Assembly (NCBI GenBank): GCA_030668065.1
Contig: DAOUUS010000002.1
Coordinates: 1-21,832 of the forward strand
DNA length: 21,832 nucleotides
Direction: 5' to 3'
From: Candidatus Methanophagales archaeon
Lineage (GTDB): Archaea; Halobacteriota; Syntropharchaeia; Alkanophagales; Methanospirareceae
Positions 15,986 to 21,832 of this stretch are shown here, piece after piece. A model generated the notes under the pieces. The model was not told where the DNA came from and ran no database searches. It saw nothing but the letters and a program-made list of their open reading frames with translations. Positions within the stretch are counted from its first letter, which is position 1; each line of letters begins with the position of its first letter. Made by a program: the position numbers and the translations under genes.

Positions 15986-16958
15986 ATTCTGTGTTATCCA
16001 CCCCTATTCTCGGATCTATCTTTGTATATAGCAGATCAACGACGAAGTTGGCAAGTATAACAAATACCGCTACAATGAAGAATACGCCTTGCAGAATCGG
16101 ATAATCCCGCATGAGCAGCGCGTTATAGCTCAAAAGTCCCACACCGGGATAAGAGAAGATTATTTCGATGAAAAGTGCGCCGGTAAAGATAATACCCACC
16201 CTTACTCCAGTCGTAGTGACAATTGGAAGCAGCGCGTTCCTACCCGCGTGTTTATATCTCACTGCCACCTCAGATAGCCCTTTTGCTTTTGCTGTCCGGA
16301 CAAAGGCCTCCTTCAGCGTGGTTATCATCGTATTCCGCATCAGGAGATAAGAACCGGGTAGCTGCGCTAAGGTCAATGCGATAAGTGGTAAAACAAGGTG
16401 CTGGGCTATGTCAAGCATGCTATTTATACCGGATAGATCGGAATAAGGCGTTTTTGCGCCCTGGAGCGGCAGACAGCCGAGATAAACGGCAAAGAGCAGC
16501 AGCAGGATAATGCCTATGAAGAAATCAGGAAAGCCATTTAAAATCATGGTTGTGGTGAGCAGGAATTTATCACTGACCTTACCACGTCTCCAGCCTGACT
16601 CTATTCCTATAATTATGCTTAGCACTGTGGAAAGAACAAGCGAAGTGCCAACGAGAAGCAGGGTCCAGGGTAGTGCTTCAAGAATTATCTCTAATACAGG
16701 GGCGTTATAGTAGTAGGAGTATCCGAAATCGCCGTGCATAATACCCGTTAGATAAACGAAGAACTGGCTCCAGAGTGGTTCATCTAAAGCAAAGCGGTGC
16801 ACTAGCTCGGCTTTTAGTTCCGGCGTCATCTCAACAAGAACTTCTTCGCCACAGATTGCGGTAAGTGGGTCACCAGGCATCATCCGCGGTAGTAAAAAAA
16901 TCAGGGCTAAGATTATGAGGAAGGCTATCGCATATGTCCCAATTTCTGGTAGCTTCAT
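15975..16958 (-). CDS. ABC importer permease, DppB type
   Basis: A 327-residue permease. The first helix ends in PRMMPGDPL, a DppB/NikB hallmark, followed by the external segment ELVHRFALDEPLWSQFFVYLTGIMHGDFGYSY. Five more helices follow. The coupling loop is RNTMITTLKEAFVRTAKAKGL, and the sequence GALFIEIIFSYPGVGLL with a C-terminal YTKIDPRI completes the family pattern. It probably pairs with the DppC-type protein. The ATG at 16958 is preceded by the stop of the solute-binding protein gene with about 9 bp between them. The final codons overlap the next gene by 11 bp. Confidence 0.94.
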   Translation of the reverse strand: MKLPEIGTYAIAFLIILALIFLLPRMMPGDPLTAICGEEVLVEMTPELKAELVHRFALDEPLWSQFFVYLTGIMHGDFGYSYYYNAPVLEIILEALPWTLLLVGTSLVLSTVLSIIIGIESGWRRGKVSDKFLLTTTMILNGFPDFFIGIILLLLFAVYLGCLPLQGAKTPYSDLSGINSMLDIAQHLVLPLIALTLAQLPGSYLLMRNTMITTLKEAFVRTAKAKGLSEVAVRYKHAGRNALLPIVTTTGVRVGIIFTGALFIEIIFSYPGVGLLSYNALLMRDYPILQGVFFIVAVFVILANFVVDLLYTKIDPRIGVDNTEYAH

Positions 16959-16967
16959 CTTTTACGG

Positions 16968-18650
16968 TCAGTCATTTCTTCGTCTTATTACCAGATACGC
17001 CACCCCAGTTAGTGCAAGGATTGAAATTAGAAGTCCAAAACCAGGAACTGGTGCTTCCGTGGCTGCTGGTACCTCTGCATTTCCTTTGTACTCCATAAAC
17101 GCCAACTTGTTCAGTGGGATGGGTATACCGGATGCAATACCGCCCATAGTATAATAAATGTCAACGCTGCCGTCATGTCCCCAGTACCAAGTTGGGTAGT
17201 AAAGCGTCAAAGCCGGGAGCTCCTCTGCATATACCCCTTGAATTTCTCGCACTATCGCCTGCCTCTTTTCCTGATCCATCTCATGCAAATGCGCTTCGAG
17301 CAACTGGTTCAAAGTATCATTTTTTGTGTAATTCGCACTATATCCGAAGTTGCCAAGAATTACTTTGTTCAGAATTGCCGGATCGCCCCCGATCCCACCA
17401 TGTCCGCTTATAGCCAGATCAAATTGCTGATTCATGACCCTATAATCAAGGGTTTTCGATTCCAGGCTTCTTATGTTGACTTTTATCCCTACAGCCTCCA
17501 ACTGCCGCGCAATTATCTCGGCGACACGTTCAAAACCCATACGTGGAGCAGTTATGAGCTCCAGTTCAAGTATTTCACCATTATGCCCATAGCCCATGCT
17601 TTCCAGAATGTCCTTCGCACGCTCCGGATCATATTCATAGTTTATGATCTCCGGATTGTAGTAAGGACTGGTAGGAGAAAGCAGTCCCGGGCTTCCTTGA
17701 ATTGCATGTCCTCGTTGTGCTATTTCCACCAGTTCAGTCCGGTTTATCGCATAGGCAAGGGCGTGCCTAAACTCTTTAGAAGACATTGGCTCCTTTTCAT
17801 GGTTTATCATGAGCTTGGCGTTCCAATTTCCGGATTGGTTTATTATCACGAAACCATTTTCTCTAACCTCCGCCACGGTTTCCGGTGGGATAGCAGTAGC
17901 GAAGACTTCGTTTCTCATTAATGCTGTAGAGGCCATCTCCTCGCTGATTTTTACAAATTTTAGGTTGTCTATGTTGGTTTTTCCGAGATAGTAATCTTTG
18001 TTGGCTTCATAGAGATAGGTGCCATGTGTTTTGCTGTAATCAACGAGCTTAAAGGGTCCTGTTCCTATCAAAGATTCAGGTTCTTTAAATTCTGCCGGAT
18101 CCTCGACGTCCTGCCATACATGTTTTGGAAGAATGGCTAATCCACCTGCATCACTATTAAGGAAGGGAGCATAACGCTCTTCCAAATATATCTTCACGGT
18201 ATATTCGTCAAGTATCTCAGCCTGCTTTAGCGATTTCAGGTCTACCCACCATGAAGGATGTTCTTTAACATAATTAAAGGTAAAAGCGACATCGTCAGCA
18301 GTAAACTTCTCACCGTCATGCCAAGTAACGCCTTCACGCAAGTGGAAAAGATATGCATTTTCATCTTCGATGTACTCCCAATCGGTGGCAAGTGCGGGCA
18401 CAAAACCTTGTTTGTCCTTCCATACCAGTGTATCAAAGACCAAACTCATCCTTACGTACCCTGGCCCCCGGGGATAGTGTCCATGAGGGCTGGGATAGCC
18501 CCAATCACCCGTAGAATCTGCAATTATACATGTTATTTCCCCTCCTTCGTTTGTGTTCCCGGAATCTGCTCCGGCGATGGCCAAGCACGTTAACAAAGAG
18601 AATAGTAGAATTGACAATAACGTTACAATAGCGATATGTTTATTCTTCAT
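16968..18650 (-). CDS. Solute-binding protein of the peptide/nickel ABC importer with PGF-CTERM-like tail
   Basis: A 560-residue family-5 extracellular solute-binding protein. From the ATG at 18650 (MKNKHIAIVTLL) it has a basic start and hydrophobic signal segment to about residue 26. Mature-protein motifs include SLVFDTLVWKD, YLFHLREGVTWHDGEKFTADDVAFTFNYV, the GTGPFKLVDY segment and RHALAYAINRTELV. The last 25 residues begin PGFG, continue with a hydrophobic helix and end RRRND, after an Ala/Thr/Pro-rich linker. This is the tripartite PGF-CTERM arrangement recognised by archaeosortase A, so the protein is probably lipid-anchored outside the membrane instead of being held by an N-terminal lipobox. 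The substrate may be a peptide, or nickel with or without a chelator; sequence alone does not decide. It overlaps the end of the FmdE-family gene by 11 bp. Confidence 0.93.
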   Translation of the reverse strand: MKNKHIAIVTLLSILLFSLLTCLAIAGADSGNTNEGGEITCIIADSTGDWGYPSPHGHYPRGPGYVRMSLVFDTLVWKDKQGFVPALATDWEYIEDENAYLFHLREGVTWHDGEKFTADDVAFTFNYVKEHPSWWVDLKSLKQAEILDEYTVKIYLEERYAPFLNSDAGGLAILPKHVWQDVEDPAEFKEPESLIGTGPFKLVDYSKTHGTYLYEANKDYYLGKTNIDNLKFVKISEEMASTALMRNEVFATAIPPETVAEVRENGFVIINQSGNWNAKLMINHEKEPMSSKEFRHALAYAINRTELVEIAQRGHAIQGSPGLLSPTSPYYNPEIINYEYDPERAKDILESMGYGHNGEILELELITAPRMGFERVAEIIARQLEAVGIKVNIRSLESKTLDYRVMNQQFDLAISGHGGIGGDPAILNKVILGNFGYSANYTKNDTLNQLLEAHLHEMDQEKRQAIVREIQGVYAEELPALTLYYPTWYWGHDGSVDIYYTMGGIASGIPIPLNKLAFMEYKGNAEVPAATEAPVPGFGLLISILALTGVAYLVIRRRND

Positions 18651-19404
18651 CTGCGTTAGCACCCCCACTTATGCCTTCATCTTGATCTATTTTCTCCTCC
18701 TCGTATGAAATACCTGACCCATCCATCTGATAGTATCCTTGGTTATAGCAAGGGAAGCAAAAATATTGCCCGTTCTCAGCCACAGCTCGACTTTTCATTA
18801 CGTTCTCATCACAAATCGAACATCTCACCGAATCGAACATAGGCGCGTATTCAGGCACTACAATTTTCAGACGCTTTGTTATGAACATCTCATCCGCAGG
18901 TTCTTCCAATTCCGCAATTGACAGCTCGGCAAACAACTGCATCAATCTTTCATGCTCTTCCGGTGTTGGCTTTTCACGCTTAGCAACTATCTTATCGAAC
19001 AGTTTATATGCTTCGGGATACTTATCCTTACGACGGTCCTCAAACACAGGATTTAAAGCCATTCTTATTGCCGTCCCATCCCTTTTCGCCACAGTTACTG
19101 CGGTCTTGCCGAAATCGCGATATATCAGGGCGTTGTTACCAAAGGAACAGCCGGTGACCATTTGTACGCCGTCACTGAAGCAGTTATTGGTCTCAATAAT
19201 TGCAATTACCTCTTCCATACCCTGGCTTTTCAGACACAATTCTCGCATCGCAATATAGCCGGCCTTCACTCCATACGCCATATGCCCGCATAAATGCCCA
19301 TGCAACTCGGCCGCTTTATAGAGCAGCCCTTTGAGATCGCCTACCGCAATCAATCTCTCGATTTCCGCTCTAACAAGATTACCCTTTTCTTTCTCTTTTA
19401 CCAT
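18640..19404 (-). CDS. FmdE-family protein with C-terminal zinc ribbon-like motif
   Basis: About 254 residues. The N-terminal two thirds match the FmdE domain, named for a gene found with molybdenum formylmethanofuran dehydrogenase. It has HGHLCGHMAYGVKAG (probable metal-binding histidines and cysteine), NNCFSDGVQMVTGCSFGNN, and the segment around DRRKDKYPEAYKLF. Near the C-terminus CSIC and CFPC (about 195-219) form a four-cysteine zinc-finger-like pair, then an acidic tail. FmdE proteins are not a subunit needed for the catalytic core, and their exact function is unsettled. Here the gene leads an ABC importer operon and overlaps the solute-binding protein gene by 11 bp, which points to metal or cofactor handling tied to uptake. 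I prefer the ATG at 19404, with GGTG eight bases upstream; a GTG at 19413 is the alternative. Confidence 0.9.
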   Translation of the reverse strand: MVKEKEKGNLVRAEIERLIAVGDLKGLLYKAAELHGHLCGHMAYGVKAGYIAMRELCLKSQGMEEVIAIIETNNCFSDGVQMVTGCSFGNNALIYRDFGKTAVTVAKRDGTAIRMALNPVFEDRRKDKYPEAYKLFDKIVAKREKPTPEEHERLMQLFAELSIAELEEPADEMFITKRLKIVVPEYAPMFDSVRCSICDENVMKSRAVAENGQYFCFPCYNQGYYQMDGSGISYEEEKIDQDEGISGGANADEE

Positions 19405-19433
19405 TCTTATCACACCAACACCAAATGTAAAAA

Positions 19434-19461
19434 GATAAATAAATATAGTGTAATATATTAC
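19434..19461 (-). promoter_or_regulatory. Promoter region of the fmdE/ABC importer operon
   Basis: Two candidate TATA elements occur on the minus strand: CTATATTTATTTATC (19448-19434) and the perfect 12-bp palindrome GTAATATATTAC (19461-19450). They lie about 30-57 nt upstream of the ATG at 19404. The palindrome might also be an operator. The IS5-like element begins only 16 bp upstream. Confidence 0.45.
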
Positions 19462-19476
19462 TTCCGTTTTAATAAT

Positions 19477-19493
19477 AAAGTTGTCGCAGAATA
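19477..19493 (+). repeat. Left terminal inverted repeat of the IS5-like element
   Basis: AAAGTTGTCGCAGAATA matches the inverted right end at 15 of 17 positions. Confidence 0.7.
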
Positions 19494-19539
19494 AGTTTTA
19501 ATAAGGTATACTTCCGATGGAAAAACGAGGTAAAGAGAA

Positions 19540-20481
19540 ATGATAGGAGAAAAAGAAATATGGGGAAACCTAACGCTGATCACAGTGCTTACCGGTCTAC
19601 CAGTGGGACAGTTTTTAGAGTTGTTTTCACAAATAGAAGCGGCTTACGAGGAATATGAGAGAGAACGGCACTCACGGCCAAATAGAAAAAGAGGTGTTGG
19701 CGGGGGGAGAAAATGCGATACCCCACTTGTCGTCCGGGTCGTGATGGTTCTGATGTATATACGTCTTTATACGACACAAGAAGTAGTTGCTTCTATTTTC
19801 GGCAAAAGTAAGTGGGATGTCTGCCGGGATTTACGGCGACTTTTACCTCTAATAACCGCACAGCTACCCACACCTGAACTGTTAAATCCTGACAAGGAAA
19901 AGGGAGCACAAGGGGTGAGAATTAAAACACTGGAAGAGCTATTAGAGCTTTACCCCGATACTATTGCCATATTAGACGCCACTGAACAGCCCGTGGAAAA
20001 ATCAAAGGACAAAGAGGAGAGAAAATGCCACTATTCCGGTAAAAAGAAGCGTACAACACTCAAAACCCAGATATTGATCAATGGGAAGAAGGAAATCATT
20101 TGCATTTACACGGGGGTGGCGGGGAGCGTACATGATTATACCATGATGAAGGATTCCTGTGTGGTCGAGTGGATTCCCGAAGATGTGACGCTCTACCTGG
20201 ATAAAGGCTATCTGGGGATAGAAAAGGACTTTCCACATTTGAAGGTTATGATTCCAAAAAAGAAGCCTAAAGGGGGAGAATTAAGTGAAGAGGAGAAGGA
20301 GAAGAATAAGCAGATAGGCAAGGTGAGGGTTATCGTAGAGCATGTCATTGGCTGGATGAAGAACTTCCATATCTTTTCCCTTGTCTATCGGACTGGAAAG
20401 GATATTTATAGCATGATTGTACAAACCGTCGGGGGATTAATAAACCTTAGAAGAACACACAAAGCTAGGACAGAGAAGTAA
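19540..20481 (+). CDS. IS5-family DDE transposase (DDE_Tnp_4 type)
   Basis: A complete 313-residue transposase. The N-terminal part (about 1-110) holds a helix-turn-helix region (LMYIRLYTTQEVVASIFGKSKWDVCRDLRRLLP). The RNase H-like catalytic domain follows: the first aspartate in AILDATEQPVEK (about 147), CHYSGKKKRTTLKTQ, GVAGSVHDYTMMKDS, the second aspartate in LYLDKGYLG, and the glutamate in VRVIVEHVIGWMKNF (about 266). All three catalytic acids are present and there is no frameshift, so it may be functional. The ATG at 19540 has a good Shine-Dalgarno match, GAGGT, eight bases upstream, unlike the resident genes of this window. This is compatible with a mobile origin. Confidence 0.92.
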   Translation: MIGEKEIWGNLTLITVLTGLPVGQFLELFSQIEAAYEEYERERHSRPNRKRGVGGGRKCDTPLVVRVVMVLMYIRLYTTQEVVASIFGKSKWDVCRDLRRLLPLITAQLPTPELLNPDKEKGAQGVRIKTLEELLELYPDTIAILDATEQPVEKSKDKEERKCHYSGKKKRTTLKTQILINGKKEIICIYTGVAGSVHDYTMMKDSCVVEWIPEDVTLYLDKGYLGIEKDFPHLKVMIPKKKPKGGELSEEEKEKNKQIGKVRVIVEHVIGWMKNFHIFSLVYRTGKDIYSMIVQTVGGLINLRRTHKARTEK

Positions 20482-20584
20482 TGTTTGAGGAAAGAGGAAG
20501 ATAGAGAAAAAAAGAAAACTGTGAAGGTAGGGTGAAACAGAAGTATTGGCAAAGTTCAATTATATGGTATATTTTCTCTTTTAC

Positions 20585-20601
20585 TATTGTGCAACAACTT
20601 T
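20585..20601 (-). repeat. Right terminal inverted repeat of the IS5-like element
   Basis: On the minus strand it reads AAAGTTGTTGCACAATA, the partner of the left end. Confidence 0.7.
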
Positions 20602-20791
20602 AATATCAATCCCACATTCAGCACTTTAATTGTATAATGACGATGTTTTCTGAATTTCCGTCCTACTATGAACTTGTTAAATACGGTAAGTTATTACCGA
20701 TTTACATTCGTATTGCAGATGACACCTCGGACTATATTCTTTTTTTTCGCTATTCTCTCGCGATTTCGTATGAAAAAGTGGATGGGGTAGA
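20602..20791. other. Intergenic stretch between two mobile elements
   Basis: I see no credible gene here. One small hairpin, CGGTAA-GTTA-TTACCG (20684-20699), and a T8 run near 20740-20748 are the only structures noted. It probably holds old element ends and insertion-site DNA. Adding the untranslated 3' part of the IS5-like element, the gene-free span is about 310 bp. Confidence 0.5.
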
Positions 20792-21663
20792 CTAACAGCC
20801 TCTTTCTTCTTCCGCTTTGCCGTGCCACGATTCCTCAGTAGCACGCAATTCATAACCATAACCAGTACAATACATCTGCTCATACTCACTGCCGAAATGC
20901 GAGGATTTTTCCATGACTCGGTCGTAAAGTCAAGACCTTCACCATCTTGGATCCCAGGTAAAGGATAGTAATACCATCAAATACCTGAAAGACTCGTCTC
21001 ATCGTTGGTTTCTTCGTTGGCTTATTTTTCTAATCGGGTATTGTCTCGTTTTCGCTCTCCCGCGCTTCCCGCAACTTCTTCTCCGCTAAACTATAAACCA
21101 CGAGCGCAAGTCCCATCACCATCGCAACTATCCTGCCCTCCCTCATTCTTCAGGAACATACTGTCGGCAAAGAAGAGAGGGTCCTTAAGGAATCTGAAGC
21201 CACTTTCCGCATATTGCTGCTCCTTGTAAGCCGTAAGTGCTTCTTCATCACTGAGTTTCTTGCTGTCCAACTCGTTTGTAGCAACAATGAATTTTCCAGC
21301 ACTTCTTTTGCAGGAATACACTCTCAGGGCCATTGTCGCGTAACTTATCTAAAGTCCACCCCAAGGCATCATCATTGAAATCGTCCGCCTTTAGCCTCTT
21401 ACCTTATCAATAACTCCGCTGGCTTTGTTGCCATGAACTCGGGAAATAGATACAGGGGTCGGTCAACAAATCCTAGGGCGTTCAGGACCATGGCAAAAAC
21501 AGCCTCTCCGCAAGGTCACCTTCTGGCGTGGATCCACGCCCACGATTCTGGCGATCTCGCCTGCTAAATCTATCTCTCTACATACCTGAGCTACTCCAAA
21601 AACCAAGGTAGTTTCCAGAGGTATATTTTTGTCAGATTTGATTTCAAAAAGCTTATATAGCAC
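20792..21663 (-). pseudogene. Remnant of an IS4-superfamily transposase (DUF4277/IS1634 type) with internal deletion
   Basis: Translated in shifting minus-strand frames, the fragments follow the order of one transposase: IPLETTLVFGVAQVCREIDL and VGVDPRQKVTL (from 21663); then GEAVFAMVLNALGFVDRP and FPEFMATKPAELLIR; RLKADDFNDDALGWTLDKL; a junction near 21340; then SAGKFIVATNELDSKKLSDE, YKEQQYAESGFRFLKDP, RIVAMVMGLALVVYSLAEKK, a TAG at 21032-21030, VFQVFDGITILYLGSKMVKV, and the C-terminal GSEYEQMYCTGYGYELRATE ending at a TAG at 20792. The central catalytic part between the fourth and fifth pieces is missing. About 290 of an expected 500-plus residues remain. It differs in sequence from the transposase at 11681-13223, so it is a separate element. 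Terminal repeats were not found. Confidence 0.8.
21653..21659 (+). promoter_or_regulatory. TATA box of the RHH regulator gene
   Basis: TTATATA lies 25-31 nt upstream of the ATG at 21684, the spacing expected for a leaderless archaeal transcript. It overlaps the 5' edge of the transposase remnant on the other strand. Confidence 0.6.
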
Positions 21664-21664
21664 C

Positions 21665-21679
21665 TGTTACAATGTAACA
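21665..21679 (+). promoter_or_regulatory. Perfect palindromic operator candidate of the RHH regulator
   Basis: TGTTACAATGTAACA is a perfect inverted repeat (7-bp arms around one base). It lies between the TATA box and the start codon, ending four bases before the ATG. A dimeric ribbon-helix-helix protein bound here would block transcription initiation, so autorepression is likely. Confidence 0.6.
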
Positions 21680-21683
21680 ACTA

Positions 21684-21832
21684 ATGAAAACGGATAAAGT
21701 AATACTAACAAGGGTAGATGTGGGTATTGCAGAGCGCGTAGAATACATTTCAAGTAACTCAAAAGACCTTGAACTGACAAAGTCAGAGGTTATTCGTATA
21801 ATTTTGCATGCGTTTTTCAAATCACAAAAGGA
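21684..21832 (+). CDS. Ribbon-helix-helix (CopG/Arc-like) DNA-binding protein, 3' end outside the window
   Basis: Forty-nine codons are visible from the ATG at 21684 to the window end, with no stop. The N-terminus MKTDKVILTRVDVGIAERVE has the short strand and first helix of a ribbon-helix-helix fold. LTKSEVIRIILHAFF gives the conserved SEVIR turn and second helix of CopG/Arc/MetJ-like proteins. Such proteins bind palindromic DNA as dimers through the paired strands and often repress their own operon, for instance as antitoxins. A partner gene would lie beyond the window edge and cannot be checked. The start is supported by the TATA box spacing and the adjacent palindrome. Confidence 0.75.
   Translation, partial: MKTDKVILTRVDVGIAERVEYISSNSKDLELTKSEVIRIILHAFFKSQK

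Larger units (their letters stand above)
19477..20601 (+). mobile_element. Apparently intact IS5-like insertion sequence
   Basis: A 1125-bp element is bounded by 17-bp imperfect inverted repeats and contains one complete transposase ORF. The trinucleotide AAT flanks both ends (19474-19476 and 20602-20604), a likely 3-bp target duplication of the size made by ISL2/IS1031-type IS5 elements. It lies between the fmdE promoter and another IS remnant. Confidence 0.75.

Noticed and set aside
17175..17921. 248-codon open frame on the plus strand
   Set aside because: It is antisense to the solute-binding protein gene, which has clear family motifs. The plus-strand product resembles no protein family and is a shadow frame.
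20684..20699. 6-bp hairpin considered as an IS end or attachment site
   Set aside because: It has no partner elsewhere in the window and no neighbouring integrase; chance is sufficient.
21030..21032. In-frame TAG in the second transposase remnant, considered as a pyrrolysine codon
   Set aside because: The gene has several frameshifts and a deletion; TAG most likely arose by mutation of a glutamine codon.
1..21832. tRNA or rRNA genes and CRISPR arrays
   Set aside because: Reading the intergenic regions, I saw no cloverleaf with a TTCGA-type T loop, no rRNA core sequences and no regularly spaced repeats. A covariance-model scan was not possible here.

Overview
The window looks like chromosomal DNA of a euryarchaeon. 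The evidence is a single-fold archaeal histone, an archaeal family-B DNA polymerase ending in a PCNA-binding peptide, archaeal FtsY and Kae1, AT-rich TATA boxes placed so that transcripts would be leaderless or nearly so, a solute-binding protein with a PGF-CTERM-type tail, and an FmdE-family protein of the kind found in methanogens and their relatives. A methanogen-related lineage (for example an ANME-like archaeon) fits, but no gene here fixes the lineage.

Layout. (1) 1-5535, minus strand: glutamyl-tRNA reductase (hemA, cut by the window edge) overlaps a precorrin-2 dehydrogenase; both serve tetrapyrrole synthesis. Upstream lie kae1 (tRNA t6A synthesis) and an overlapping pair made of a CPA2/Kef-type antiporter and a separate TrkA-N protein carrying two UspA-like domains. 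(2) 5643-10703, plus strand: polB, histone, ftsY and a conserved-looking protein of unknown function. The polB-histone and histone-ftsY gaps hold TATA boxes, inverted repeats and a cluster of hairpins. (3) 10746-11612, minus: an AEC-family transporter. (4) 11689-13260: a decayed IS1634-like (IS4 superfamily) element with about 36-bp imperfect terminal inverted repeats. (5) 13308-19404, minus: a tightly overlapping five-gene operon, read as FmdE-family protein, solute-binding protein, two permeases and one fused double ATPase. This is a complete peptide/nickel-type ABC importer headed by an FmdE-family gene. (6) 19477-20601: an apparently intact IS5-like element with 17-bp terminal repeats and a probable 3-bp target duplication. 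(7) 20792-21663, minus: a second, unrelated IS4-superfamily transposase remnant with frameshifts and a large internal deletion. (8) 21653-end, plus: the start of a ribbon-helix-helix regulator with a perfect 15-bp palindrome between its TATA box and start codon.

The left half is housekeeping sequence. The right half is an accessory zone with three transposase loci around an uptake operon. The points most worth follow-up are the fmdE-linked ABC importer with a probable surface-anchored binding protein and two identically spaced four-cysteine motifs in its ATPase, the TrkA/UspA/UspA partner of the antiporter, the unknown gene after ftsY, and the RHH operator at the right edge. No tRNA, rRNA or CRISPR array was seen.
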